Assembly (NCBI GenBank): GCA_020466095.1
Contig: CM035806.1
Span: forward strand, 123,218,661 to 123,282,660
Source: Chlorops oryzae
Lineage: Eukaryota; Arthropoda; Insecta; Diptera; Chloropidae
Direction of reading: 5' to 3'
DNA: 64,000 nucleotides
A program made the translations under genes and the position numbers. The notes beneath the pieces are model-generated. The model worked only from the letters and a program-made list of their open reading frames with translations. It did no database searches and had not been told where the DNA came from. Shown here in pieces: positions 21,526 through 32,672 of the stretch (within the stretch, counting starts at the first letter, position 1; each line of letters begins with the position of its first letter).

Positions 21526-22515
21526 TCATTCCTCTCGGCGTATTCCAACTACTGCGAAAAATGGCCCGAAAAAATCAATCCCGACATAAGTAAATGGACG
21601 TTCGAAGCTCGCTAGTCTTGCTGGTGGTGAGGTCGCCATCTGCGGGGGGTGTGGTGCGGCTGATGCGTTTAGGCAGCGTTGACATCTGTTGCGTACCCTT
21701 TCATATAAGGCTCTCAATTTAGTAATGGCAAAGGTGGTTTCGTGCATGCAATGGTGAAAATTCTCGTGATAGTATCGAACAACAAGGAATGAAACGTAGT
21801 GTCCTTGCAGCAGAACGATCGCGTTATTGCACTTCAACGTGCTGGCTCTTCCCGAAGTGCGTAATATACCCTCATTGTCGAGAAAGAAGTTCTGTGGTGT
21901 GAGGTTGCTGGATCTGTCGATTCGTTTGCCATGCTGAAGGTCCCGGATTTCGTCCGAAAATTCGCTTGCCTGTGCTTGCTTGAATAAAATATTTTTTGCT
22001 CTTTGGTTAAGTTCGAAATGCCGGTTGTCTTGAAACTTCTGGTTCCTGACGCTTGACTTCAGTTTTTCCACGTAAAGTAGGAATCGTGATAGGGCTTTGT
22101 ACAGTCGTCTCCAGCAAGAAAAATATTCGATATTAATCATATAGGGATGCGCTTTACTCACGTGGAACACATTGCCTCGAATCTCTTCTTTGCTTACACT
22201 CCCCAGATCGGAGCATTTTGGCCAATGGTCCTTAAGCCTTTTCAGAAATGTGGGGCCTTCGAGCCATTAATCGTCTTGGGTGTTGCAGATTTTTGTCCCC
22301 AAATCGGCCGGATTTGATTTTGACGGAACCCAATTGCACTGAGTCACATTCGTTGATTCCAAAATTTCGCCCACTCTATACATTACAAAGGCCTTGAAGT
22401 TCTTCGGGTCCATTGAAAGCCATTTCAATACTGTCCTGTAGTCGGACCAGAAAACGTATTCGTTGCAGTGAATACGGGTAGCTTTTCGTATTTTTGCTGC
22501 CAAACGAGTAGCCAT
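21526..22515 (-). pseudogene. BEL/Pao RNase H-like region and integrase N-terminus
   Basis: One reading frame with a single in-frame stop at about 22267. The upper part (22268-22515) has the YRVGEI and WVPSKSNPADLGT segments, which are typical for the region after the RNase H of Pao elements. The lower part (21526-22265) holds WLEGP, the integrase zinc-binding helix with HENFHHCMHET and CQRC, and the start of the integrase core with its first Asp. The frame joins the A17 domain upstream by a frameshift at about 22515 and the integrase core downstream by another at about 21520. Confidence 0.8.
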
Positions 22516-22917
22516 CAGCGCAGCTCTAGCCGCGGAATGGAGATCGGCTTCAGCGGAGTTACCTTTGACTTAGCTGCCACGATTCGTACTTCGATGGTTT
22601 CTTCATGTTGAATGCGAAAATAGCATACCGCGGAGTAGGCGCTTTCACCGGCGTCGACGAACGTATGTAGCTGCACGTTGGGGTTCACTTTAAGCAATTT
22701 AGAATAACACCGTGGAATGGAGAACGACGATATCTTGGTGAGATTTTCCAGCCAAGAAATCCATTTTAGTCGAAGCTCGTCAGTCAATTCATCGTCCCAA
22801 CTTATGCCTGAGCGCCAAATGTCTTGTAGAAGTATCTTCAGTCCCATTATGCGATGAGACACGAGTCCAAGCGGATCAAAGATGGACATTAGAACTTGGA
22901 GAACTTCTCGCTTGGTT
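22515..22917 (-). pseudogene. BEL/Pao peptidase A17-type domain fragment
   Basis: MSIFDPLGLVSH, ILLQDIWR, WDDEL and IPRLELR are the block found between reverse transcriptase and RNase H in Pao elements (Pfam Peptidase_A17, named after the Pao family). The frame is open upstream of the Met to about 22917 (TKREVLQV), then the sequence changes abruptly into a plus-strand gypsy gag. The reverse transcriptase proper is lost. Confidence 0.85.
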
Positions 22918-22924
22918 GAAAATA

Positions 22925-24088
22925 TTTTTGCCTCTACTATCAGAAACGCACCAATTTGAAGTGCAAAACTTATTTAAAGGGATAAAAACAAAATTAAAAC
23001 ATATCTTACGTAGAGTGGAAATTAGAGACCAGGTCCCAGACGACTTCACAAGTGCATTTAATTTAAAAATAATAGAATAAGAAGACAGTAAAACAGCAAC
23101 TCCAGACTCTGACAATAAAACACCGACACCTTTTGACGAAAATCACCAGCCTCTACAATTTACATTTCCTGAAGGACAGCCGAAAGCAACCAAAATGTCT
23201 ATGACCATCATAGAATTTATCAATACAGCTTCAAAGCTACTACCTTCGTATGATAGTTCGGCAGAAGGCTTGCAATCATTTCTTAACGCATTGGATTTAT
23301 TAGATCAGATCAAAGGGACTCATGAGCCGGTTGCTGTCTCTTTAATAAAAACCAAAATACAGGGATCAGCTTTGTCTAACATAACAAATGAGACTACAAT
23401 CGCGAGAATAAAAGAAGTCCCAAAAAGCATAGTAAAAAGGGAATCGGTTGAATCAATATCTGCCAAATTAATGGCGCTTAAACAAAATAACAAAAATGCG
23501 GTTGACTACTCAAAAGAAAATGAGACCTTATCGGAAAGATTGAAAGCTGCTTATTTGGCTGACGACATTTCAGTAGAGACGGCTGAAAAATATGCTGCAA
23601 AAGTAGCAGTAAAAGCATTACGTAATAACGCAAGCTCATCTGAAACACGCTTGCTAATGAAAGCAGCTCAATTTGCTAATGTTTCAGAGGCAATAACAAA
23701 ATTTGTAGAATTAAGTTCCGAGCAACAAGAAACTTTTTCTATAAATTATATAAGAAATAACGGTCAAAATGGCAACATAAGCAGGGGAAGGGGCCACCGA
23801 AATTATAATACAAACAATTATAGTAACGGCAACAACAGTCGTTCTTATTCGAACAATTATAATAACGGCAACAACGGTCGTTCTTACCCAAACAATTATA
23901 ATAACGGCAACAACGGTCGCTCTTACCCAAACAATTATAATAACGGCAACAACGGTCGCTCTTACACAAACAATGGTCGCTATAATCGGGATAACGAAAA
24001 TCAAAATCAAAACTTCAACAGGAATTATCATTATAATCGCGGTAATAGCAATAATAACGGTAACGTCAGGGCTATACAAAGCACCTAG
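22925..24088 (+). pseudogene. Ty3/gypsy Gag, 5'-truncated
   Basis: The longest frame is 297 residues from 23195. The same frame is open upstream to about 22925 apart from one stop near 23079, so the true start is lost at the BEL junction. The N-terminal half is helical capsid-like: FINTASKLLP, LQSFLNALDLLDQIKGTHEP, VSLIKTKIQG. The tail from about residue 195 is an RNA-binding, Asn/Gly/Arg-rich region with four repeats of about 16 residues containing NNYNNGNN and RSYPNN, encoded by a 48-bp tandem repeat at 23800-23970. There is no CCHC knuckle. Gag builds the particle. It overlaps the protease frame in a -1 relation. Confidence 0.8.
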
Positions 24089-24091
24089 GAA

Positions 24092-24549
24092 AACCAAGAG
24101 GGCCCTCAGCAAGCCCAGCTGGGGAGCCCAAGTCAGAATTAAAAACTTTCACTATGTTGCATATTAATCTCAAATTCAGCAACTATGTGACTCTGGAAAC
24201 ATCTTTGAATGGGTCTACAGCTACATTCTTGCTGGATACGGGTTCAGATATTTGCATCATTAAAAATAATCGGCTGAATAAAAATGATCTTGACCAATCT
24301 AAATTTTTTAACCTATCAGGAATAAGCGAGGGTTTAATCAAAACACAGGGGGCACGGGCACTAAACGCAAACATTTTTATAAGCAAATTTGAATTTAAAT
24401 TTGAATTTCATGCAGTGGAAGAAAATTTTCCGATCCCTTGTGACGGAATTATTGGGTTAAATTTCCTAAAATTCTTCAATTGTGCTCTCGATTACCAAAA
24501 TAACGGCCCTAGTTGGTTCATCTTACGACCTAATTTCACCAATATATAG
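24092..24549 (+). pseudogene. Ty3/gypsy aspartic protease region
   Basis: The frame is open upstream of the Met at 24154. LLDTGSDICII (residues about 26-36) carries the catalytic DTG. A second motif, DGIIGLNFL, follows at about residue 100, giving a complete retropepsin layout. It is in the -1 frame relative to gag, as usual for frameshifted Gag-Pol. The frame stops at 24549, and pol continues in another frame until the Tc1 insertion at 24672. Confidence 0.85.
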
Positions 24550-24671
24550 CTATTAAAATTTTGGACTCGCAAGAGCCAAATGTCCTTTTTCTACCAGCTA
24601 GACATGAAGTGATTCGAAAAGTAACAACAAAATCCGAAGAAGAAAACATTTTGATTCCAAATCAAGAACTA

Positions 24672-25966
24672 AAGACTGTCCCAGAAATAACTGTCCTTTT
24701 GTTTTTTTTTATTGCAAAAAACCCAATGATGTTTTTTTAAAAATTCTTTCAGTTTATTATTAAGTGAACATTACAAAATAAATAAAAATTTTAATTATAC
24801 TGAAAAAAATACATTAAAAAAAAATTAAACACTTTTTTATTAAGGTCCTCCATTAGGTTTTTTAACGACCTTTCGTTCACCTTAGTGTATGCCCGACGTC
24901 ATTTATGTCAACATATTTCGATGTTCTTCGCAGTTTGTTTGGTCTTCTTAAGGTTCCTTTTCATTAAAGCCCAATATTTTTCGATTGGACGAAGTTCGGG
25001 GCAATTCGGAGGATTTGCTTCTCTTGGTACCACAGTGACATTATTGGCTTGCAATCCATCGTTCTCTGGGCGTAGTGAGATGTTGCTAGGTCAGGCCAAA
25101 ATAGTACTGAACCTTGTTGTTGACGTATAAAAGGCAGCAAACGCCGGTTCACACACTCTCTGATGTAAATTTCGGTGTTGATAGTGCGATCCGTCACAAA
25201 TTCCTTACTTCGAAGGCCACATATGCAAATGGCCTGCCACACCATGTATTTCTTTGGAAATTTGGTATGTTTTTCGGTGGTAAATTTAGAGGATGCTCCA
25301 CCCCTTCTAACCGCATTATAATATCCGTGTCCAGGTAACTGCTTGAAATCCGCTTTGCAATACGTTTCATCGTCCATGATCACGCAATCAAATTTGGGCA
25401 GGTAATTGCGATACAGTTTTCGAGCCCTCCTCTTGGCTTCGGCGTCCTTTTCTTCTGACCTATCAGGTACTTTTTGTACTTTATAGCTCCTAAGTTTGTA
25501 AATTTTTTTAATCCGTTGAACACTTGACTTCGATGTTCCCACTTTTGCTGCCATATCACGAACCGAAGTGCCTGGATTCTGAGTAAACAGCCGCTTAACG
25601 TTCTGGGCCACCGCTTGGTTCGCTGGACCACTTTTTCTCCCTGATCCTGGTGTTTTTGATAAAGGGGTAAGCTGTCTGTATCGTTTTACGGTCCTATCGA
25701 CAGTTTTTTCGTACACGCCAACTTCCTTAGCGATCTTTTTGTACGTGGTGTTTGGATTTGCCAGGTGTTTGTAAATAATTGCTTTCCGCTTTTCTTCTTG
25801 TTGAGACGACATCTTTTCAGTAGCTCTTTTAATTTACGAATGGGTATTTTTTTTTCAATCTGCAATATTTATAAAGAATTTAAGGTACCAAATATGTTGC
25901 TATAGAGTTAACACTTTTTTATAAATAGCCTAAAAACAAAAGGACAGTTATTTCTGGGACAGTCCT
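24672..25966 (-). mobile_element. Tc1/mariner element inserted in gypsy pol, 1295 bp
   Basis: The TIR (about 28 bp) ARGACTGTCCCAGAAATAAC is present at both ends, with TA on each side (24670-24671 and 25967-25968). Gypsy pol sequence resumes directly after it. The element carries one transposase gene on the minus strand. Confidence 0.9.
24964..25812 (-). pseudogene. Tc1-type transposase, frameshifted near C-terminus
   Basis: 282 residues from ATG at 25812. Residues 1-110 form paired helix-turn-helix DNA-binding domains with a GSGRKSG AT-hook-like linker at about 56-62. The catalytic core has MDDE (Asp about 147) and WPDLATSHYA (Asp about 241). The third acidic residue, expected in a PELRPIE motif, is found in another frame just downstream, so a single frameshift after about residue 252 replaces the tail with an unrelated sequence. 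Relatives are about 340 residues long. The protein would cut and paste at TA sites; as written it should be inactive. Confidence 0.85.
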
Positions 25967-26420
25967 TAATAAAAGGTGTGTATATTGCAAACACAATAGT
26001 AAATTCACAAAACTCTTACGTTAAAATTATAAACACAAATGACCAACATTTAAATGTTCGACTAAATCACATTGAAACTGAAAGTCTAAATAATTATTGG
26101 GTTTTGCAAATAAACCCCGTTAAGGACAATAGCGAGCGGAAACACACTGTACTTTCAAAAGTAGAAAACAATTGCCCCAATCTTTTTCAAGAAAAATTAA
26201 AGAATCTATGTTCTGAATATACTGATGTTTTTGGTTTAGAAACCGATATAGGGACTTATAATAATTTTTATAAACAAAAGTTACGTTTGAAAGATGACAC
26301 GCCAGTGTACATCAAAATTTACAGAACTCCCCATGAACAAAAACCTGAATTAAACAGGCAAATCAATAAAATGCTCAATGATGGAATTATTGAGCCATCG
26401 AACTCAGAATATAATTCCCC
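25967..26420 (+). pseudogene. Ty3/gypsy pol, protease-RT linker and RT N-terminus
   Basis: The frame at 25978-26535 is pol until about 26428: linker residues, then LCSEYTDVFGLETD, QKLRLKDDTPVYIK and INKMLNDGIIEPSNSEYNSP. These are the start of a gypsy reverse transcriptase. It is interrupted by a hAT MITE at 26429. The last about 35 residues of the printed frame are MITE sequence. Confidence 0.85.
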
Positions 26421-26428
26421 CATTCTTC

Positions 26429-27040
26429 CAGGCGCGGCGGAACACCAAAAATCGGAGTGGGTAGTAGTCATGGCACCATGCGACAGAGCAAAAAATTTTT
26501 TTTACTTCATTTATTATAACAATACTATTTATTAAATATATTACAAAAAAGTATTCTCCTTAGCTTATAAAAAAGAAACAAATATAAATCCTTACTGTGG
26601 TACAGTGCAACTCGTTTAACTCAATTTCTAATAGAATATGAGTGAAAATTTCTCAAGTTGACCACATTTTTTTCGATTTTCGAATTTTCGACTTTTTTAA
26701 GTCACAATAACCAGTAATAAATACAATTTGAACAGTTTTGCGAAATTCGAATTTCAACGAAAGTTATTGTCAATATCATTTTTTCGGAATGAAATCGGTT
26801 TTTTTATGCTCCTGTTGCATGTATCTTGCCAATTTTTAGTTTGAAGATTGTCAATAAGACACACTTCTGAATGAAATTTTGTTTTTGGAAATTAAAATGT
26901 AGCTCTTGCTTTTTTAAGAAGATTTTGCAAAAAAATTTTCTTTACAAATTTTGAGTAAGTTTCGGAGTGGGTAATTACCTATACCCTAAAAATCGGACTG
27001 GGTAGCAGTCCCATACTACCCACACCTTTCGCCGGGCCTG
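26429..27040. mobile_element. hAT-type MITE in the RT gene, 612 bp
   Basis: The TIR is CAGGCGCGGCGGAA on the left and CAGGCCCGGCGAAA as the complement of the right end. A perfect 8-bp TSD CATTCTTC lies at 26421-26428 and 27041-27048. RT coding sequence continues in the same frame after the second TSD copy. AAAAATCGGACTGGGTAG-like sequence is repeated in both subterminal parts. No ORF. Confidence 0.9.
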
Positions 27041-27972
27041 CATTCTTCTGGTTCCGAAAAAATCGCTACCAAACTCAACTGAGAAAAAATGGAGATTGGT
27101 GTACGACTATCGGCAAGTCAATAAAAAGCTAGCATCGGATAAATACCCATTACCCAGAATAGACGATATTCTGGATGAACTTGGTAGAGCAAAATATTTT
27201 TCCTGTCTAGATTTGATCTCCGGTTTTCACCAGATAGAATTAGACGAAGACTCTAGGGACATTACATCCTTTTCAAGTGACCAAGGCTCTTTCCGCTTTA
27301 AGCGACTACCCTTTGGCTTGAAAATATCCCCTAACTCCTGCAGCGCATGATGAATCTTGCCTTTGCAGGTCTTGGCCCAAACAAAGCATTCGTTTACATG
27401 GATGACTTAATAGTCATCGGATGTTCCGAAAATCATATGCTCAACAATCTAAAATCCGTGTTTGACATTTGTAGAAAAACTAACCTAAAGCTTAACCCGG
27501 ATAAATGAAATTTTTTCAATACAGAAGTTACTTTCCTGGGGCATAAATGCACTGATAAAGGCATTTTGCCGGACGATTCAAAAGCGGACAAAGTCAGAAA
27601 TTACCCAAAACCAACAAACGCAAATGAAGCCAAAAGATTTATCGCTTTCGTAAATTATTACAGGCGATTTGTACCAAATTTTGCACAACATGCAACACAT
27701 ATCACAAAATTAACACGGAAAAATGTTCCTTTTGTATGGACAAAAGAATGCGAAGATGCGTTTAACTATCTTAAAAACTCCCTTCTGAGCCCCAAAATTT
27801 TGAGTTTTGAGTCAGGAACAAAACGGCACCCAATTACCCATTGCTTTCGCCTCTCGATCTTTCACTTAAGGTGAGCAAAACAAATCAGTCATAGAGCAAG
27901 AGCTTACAGCCATTCATTGGGCTATAAATTTTTTCAAGCCATACGTATATGGTGATTACCTCGTGATTACTA
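27041..27972 (+). pseudogene. Ty3/gypsy reverse transcriptase and start of RNase H
   Basis: Fingers and palm segments are visible: VYDYRQVNKK, LDLISGFHQIEL, RLPFGLK, then YMDD (about 27395) in a second frame, and NYYRRFVPNF in the thumb/connection. The RNase H start (FASRSF, EQELTAIHWA) ends at about 27972 where a LINE 5' region begins. Damage seen: a frameshift at about 27340, an in-frame TGA near 27506, and a frameshift and stop near 27840-27870. Integrase and the 3' LTR are not in the window. Confidence 0.85.
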
Positions 27973-28563
27973 CCTCGCCGTGGTGAGGGGGCCCAGTACG
28001 TGCAATGAATCTCCGAGCGATGCCGGACAGGGCCACCCATACCGGTAAGGTCGTCAGAGGAGCACCGAAGCCAAACGTAATCGGGGCAATCGGGAACAAC
28101 GCCCCATTGTCGAGCATGTAGACGAATCAATTCATGTCAGAGTAAACTGTAAATCTTCTTACCCCCGGTGTGCTTCAGCTACTGAAGCGCACCAAACGGC
28201 ACGACCCGGAAAAACTATTTGGTATTGACGCCACGGAGCTGGTGGCTGAGGTATTGCTGGATCTGAATAAGGGGAGTGAAATCCTAATGAAATGACTCCA
28301 GCGCTAATGCCTCGGCCATCTCCCGCCCCGTTAAAACCCTGGCTAGGTCTCAAAGTACGTTCAAAACTTGTCACCATTCAGTTGGCGGTGTAGGTGCGGT
28401 TGACTTCTGTCCCGCTTAACGCTGGTCTGGCTCTGAGCACATTGCCCCATAAGAGCGTGTGCCAACCCTCGCATGGCCTCCCTGCTTGCAAAGATACCCA
28501 TGGGACCTTAAGGCGACTACACAACAAGCGGAGATAGCGGCTTTGAGTTGGGGCCCATATCGC
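27973..28563 (+). other. 5' untranslated region of a LOA-like LINE
   Basis: GC-rich DNA unlike its AT-rich surroundings, beginning near CTCGCCGTGGTGAGGGGG just after the gypsy break. It carries no recognisable ORF, and the minus-strand frames (27885-28667) have no domain. It probably holds an internal promoter, as in other LINEs, but no motif could be assigned. Confidence 0.55.
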
Positions 28564-30041
28564 ATGGACAATACGAATAAACAAACAACACAACAAACCA
28601 AGTCCAACCCGTCAGGGGGACAACCCAACACCCCTTCGGGGACGGGAGCAATCCCAAAAACGTCCAACCCGTCAGGGGGACAGAAAACACTCTAAGTGGC
28701 TTTACAAAAAGTGGTACGCCCAACCCTAAAGGGGGGCCGCCACAAAAGAAAATTCTGAGGCAAAGTGTTATTTGTCTCACCACTCTGGTAAGAGACAGCA
28801 CTTTGCCATCTACTTCGCGAGGCAATGGAACTGCTCCAACTGCCTCAAAGGGAACCACAGGACCTTCGGCAAGCAAGCCTGTCCTGAAGGTGAAGGAAGC
28901 CAGCGCTGCCTCCACGGCATCCAAGGCGACCAATGCCTCCACCCGGGCCTACAGAAGGCGGAGATCTGCTCTGCGGATTCTCGCAAAGTATGAGAAGGTG
29001 GATCCGAACTCCTTAACGAAAAGCGACAAGGCCTCCATTGAGTGGGCCAAGAAAAACGTCGCGGTTCGACCCGAGAGTCTGCCACCTGTCACAGGGGCAA
29101 CTCAAAAACAGCAAAGGTCCGTAGAGACCACCACTCCCCCCATCTCTCAAGGTGGAAAGAGGCCCAGGCTTGCCACCAAGCCCAACGCAGGTGCACGACC
29201 CTATAGCGAGATCGCAAAGAACTCGCTCATATGGGCTATTATTGACGCCAATAAGAGCGACGACACCGTCTCCCCAGCTAACTGGAAGTTGGTACAACTG
29301 GCTCTTATGCGCATCTACAGAGACGTTGTCCGTGCCCATCCTGGTCCCTCTCCCGTATGCAGGGACGCAGGATGGTATCAGGGCCACGTCAAGCTGATAG
29401 CTTGCGCAGATCAACGCTCAGCGGATCTGTACAAGCTTGCAATCGAGCAGGTAGGAGAGGTCTGGTCCGGCGCCTTGATAAAGGTGGTCACCAAAGACCA
29501 GATCCCTAGCCGACCTAGGTCAAAGGCTTGGCTACCTACCGAGCCATCGTCGCCCGAGGAGATCCTCGAAGTGCTGAAGCTCAGCAACCTTGATTTCCCA
29601 ACCCATGACTGGAAGGTGGTCAAAGTCGGTGAGACCCGCGGCAACATGCATGAGGTACTCATCGTGTTAAACGAAGAGTCCCTCACGCCACTGCTTCAGA
29701 GGAAGGGCGTGGTCAACTACGGTTTCGAGTCGGCCACGCTCCGCATCTACAAGGGCGACAAATCCAGCAATGCATCAAGTGGCTCAGCATCAGCACCCCC
29801 TGCACCTGTGCAGGGAGCCGCAAGTCTCACCAGCCAAATGGAAGACAACTCGGTGAAAGAGGCCCTGCAATCCGACGACGGATGCAGTATAGCCTCGACT
29901 GCCGAGCTGGCGGGGGACTTCTTCGATCTTGTCCTGGTTTCAGAACAAGAAGAAGTCTCCTCCTGTTCTGGTGACGAGGCCGAGGACCTGAACCAGACGA
30001 TAGTCTGCCAGCCTAAGAATGGTGAAGGTATTGCAGATTAA
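28564..30041 (+). pseudogene. LOA-like LINE ORF1 protein (DUF4780 type), one frameshift
   Basis: The long frame (28803-30041) begins at a non-ATG codon and is open further upstream. The natural start is probably ATG at 28564 (MDNTNKQ), in another frame, with an indel near 28684 joining them. The N-terminal part is Ser/Thr/Lys-rich and low complexity with an NPSGGQ repeat. The middle (about residues 130-320 of the 412-residue frame) is a DUF4780-like domain with WYQGHVKLIACAD, WLPTEPSSPEEIL and TRGNMHEVLIVLNEESL. The tail is acidic. ORF1 proteins bind the LINE RNA. Its last 23 bases overlap the start of ORF2. Apart from the indel it is well preserved. Confidence 0.8.
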
Positions 30042-30524
30042 CCTTCACCATTCTAAGGCTGCGTCAGCAGCACTACTCCTCCGTCTGGCAAAATCAGGGG
30101 AGGACATATGCCTAATCCAGGAACCTTGGTTCTCGCAGGAACGGGTTTGTGGATTAAACCAACCAGGCTACATCCTGGTATCACCTGGCACAGGTAAGGT
30201 ACGAGCCTTTATCCTAATTAAGAATTCAATTGACATGATTGCACGCAACAGGTTCTGCGATGACGACAACGCCAGCATAGCGGTCAGAGCGGGTGGTTCG
30301 CCACTATGGATAGCGTCCTGCTACATGGCGCATTACCATGGGCCTAACCCTCCAGGCAACCTTTTAAGGGCCTTGACAGCAGAAGCCAACAGGGCACACA
30401 CCCCCATAATCATAAGGGGCGGATGCCAACTCCCATCATCAGGTGTGGGGCAGCACCGACACGAATGAAAGGGGTGAGACACTTTTTGATTATATATTAA
30501 GCAACTGCCTTACCAGAGCTGTAA
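30019..30524 (+). pseudogene. LOA-like LINE ORF2, endonuclease N-terminus, truncated
   Basis: Starts MVKVLQINLHHSKAA at ATG 30019 inside the end of ORF1. LIQEPWF (about residue 35) with the catalytic Glu of an apurinic-type endonuclease is visible. The usual DxN segment is present only after a frameshift at about 30420. The sequence breaks off at about 30524, where an AAATCATTTGATTT array begins, so the reverse transcriptase is missing. Loss of the 3' part is unusual for a LINE, where 5' truncation is the rule, and points to later rearrangement. Confidence 0.8.
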
Positions 30525-30960
30525 AAAATTTAAATCATTTCGGATTTAAATCATTTTGATTTATTTATCTTTTGATTGCAATCATTTTAATCGAAAATCA
30601 TGAAGATCTAAATCTGATTTAATTCTTTGATGATTGCCTTAAGATGATTTATAAATCACTTTTCTGCAATCAATTGATTTATATTTTGAATTGTCAATCA
30701 TTTGATTTAAATCAAAAAGGATTTAAATCATTTGATTTAATTCAAAATGATTTCAATCATGTGATTTAAATCCAAAAAGATTTAAATCATTTGATTTAAA
30801 TCAGAAAGATTTCAATCATTTGATTTAAATCCAAAAAAATTTAAATCATTTTTGAATGAAATCAGAAAGATTTCAATCATTTGATTTAAATACAAAAAAA
30901 TTTAAATCAGTGTTGATTTAATTCAAAAATGATTTAAATCACTCTATGTAAATCAAACAA
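30525..30960. repeat. AAATCATTTGATTTAAATC array, hAT-like subterminal region
   Basis: Begins CAGAGCTGTAAAAAATTTAA and consists of at least ten degenerate copies of a self-complementary TTTAAATCATTTGATTT motif. CAGAGCTGTA recurs at 32333. The matching right end was not found. Confidence 0.6.
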
Positions 30961-31054
30961 GTGAGACTGATGTGGTAGTAGATATAAAAAGTGCATTACC
31001 ACTAAACAGATAGTTTTAGTGAAATATGAAGTGCACTAATTCGGGTTTGTAGTG

Positions 31055-31143
31055 TCGGGCTTACCTGTGTCGAGGGTATATTGCGTTTGTGTGGTTGTTT
31101 GTAACACCCAGAACCAGTTGAGATAGACAATACAAAATATATA
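31055..31143 (+). mobile_element. DINE/HINE family A, 5' fragment
   Basis: About 90 bases from the GTGTCGAGGGTATATTGCG 5' region to ATATATATAGAAA, cut directly by the 3' end of the next, inverted copy. Confidence 0.75.
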
Positions 31144-32037
31144 TAGAAACAAGTACGGGTGTAATAGTCAGGCGAGCCTGACAATAGAATACCCGACACA
31201 TACAACCATGTTCAAATTATTTTTAATATCAAGAGGTGTTTAAGACCATAAGGGGCCCCATATACCGACTTTTGATAGATTTTTTTATGAAAACTGCCCC
31301 TTTGTCACGCCCACTTTTCCAATTTTTATTGAACTATAAGCGGAGGCTTAAATATACGCTCAAACTTTAAGTTTCATTAAAATATTTCGAAAAAGTCCGA
31401 TTTTAAACCAGTTTTGGGATTTTTGTGACAGACCCTAGTACTGGAGGTACCCTTAAAAATGGACCGATCAAGGAAATTTTTTTGGAGGATATTTAAGGCT
31501 ACAAAGGAAGCATAAGTGCCAAATTTCGTTCAAGTCCCATTTGAATTTCGGGTGTAGGAGACAATTTTCGAAAACCGCCCTTCTGCCACGCCCACTTTTC
31601 CAATTTTTGGAAATCGTATTACTTGCCTTGAAACATGTTCAAATATCAAATTTCATCAAAATATCTTGAAAAACTTCGAATTTTAGAGCAGTTTTTGTGA
31701 TTTTCGTAACAGACCCTAGCACTGGAGGTACCCCTAAAAATGGTCCGATCGGGGTCCATTCTCGAACTTGTTCTTACTCATGTCCCCGTGAGCACGCATA
31801 CCAAATTTTGTCGAGATAGCTCAACTCCTTCGATAAGAAAACTGTATACAAACAGACGCACAGACAGACAAACGGACAGACGGACAGACAGACGGACGGA
31901 CATGTCTAAATCGAATCTCCTGGTGACGCTGATCATTTCTTTATATATTTTGTATAGTCTATCTCGACTGGTTCTGGGTGTTACACACAACCACACAAAC
32001 GCAATATACCCTCGACACAGAGTGTGTCGGGTATAAA
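31144..32037 (-). mobile_element. DINE/HINE family A, full-length reference copy
   Basis: About 890 bp, minus strand. The 3' terminus and hairpin GTCAGGCGAGCCTGAC are at 31144-31175, (GTCY)n at 31852-31903, and the 5' hairpin ends at about 32035 with GTGTCGGGTATAAAAA. The body contains repeated GAAAAGTGGGCGTGGC blocks. No ORF has protein features; the frames on both strands around the GTCY tract are artefacts. Confidence 0.85.
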
Positions 32038-32672
32038 AACTGTTTAAAACAGAAATGAACACGACGTATACGTAACGTTATGCGATTTCAAAATGAAAAT
32101 TCGACTGAAGTTACGTTGCTAATTAGTTGTGTCGTCCATAAAGGTGCATGCTTACATGAAGAACAGAGCTCTCCATTTAATTCGATTGAAAGTTGGTAGA
32201 GTTTTAATGGAAATTTGTGATAAAATTTAAATAGTTATAAATTCAATTTCAAAGTTCTGGCTATTTGAAATTTGAGAATGAAATTGTTATTGAAAGCCTT
32301 TTTTACTATATAAGTATATGTATGTAGGTACCAGAGCTGTATATGAATGATTCATTTGTGTCTTTTAATTCAATTGAATTTAAGAATTTTGAGTGAATTT
32401 AATTGAACAGAAAATTGGCGTTTAAAGGACATAAATAGGAGGTAAGTAGGTGGTTAAGAGCAATTATCTCTGAATTGGCTGCAAGGAACATTGTGTAAAA
32501 ACTTCGTATCAATACTTAGTATACTATCTTTATGGGAAATTAATAATGTCTTCTTTTTCCATCAAAATGTAAGTCAATTGCGTTGTGAAAGCGTTTTTCT
32601 CAAAATCGAGTTTTAACGTAGCTATAGTAAAGTAGTTAAGGAACTTCAATTTGATATATATATAGATATATA
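32038..32672. other. No gene; possible hAT end
   Basis: AT-rich. CAGAGCTGTATATGAATGAT at 32333 resembles the left end of the array at 30525. No partner end or coding sequence. Confidence 0.4.

Noticed and set aside
23711..24112. Val/Ile-rich and Cys/Tyr-repeat frames on the minus strand
   Set aside because: Antisense shadows of the gag Asn/Gly repeat.
28885..29686. Long minus- and alternative-frame ORFs over the LINE ORF1
   Set aside because: Shadow frames of the GC-rich ORF1 coding region without domains.
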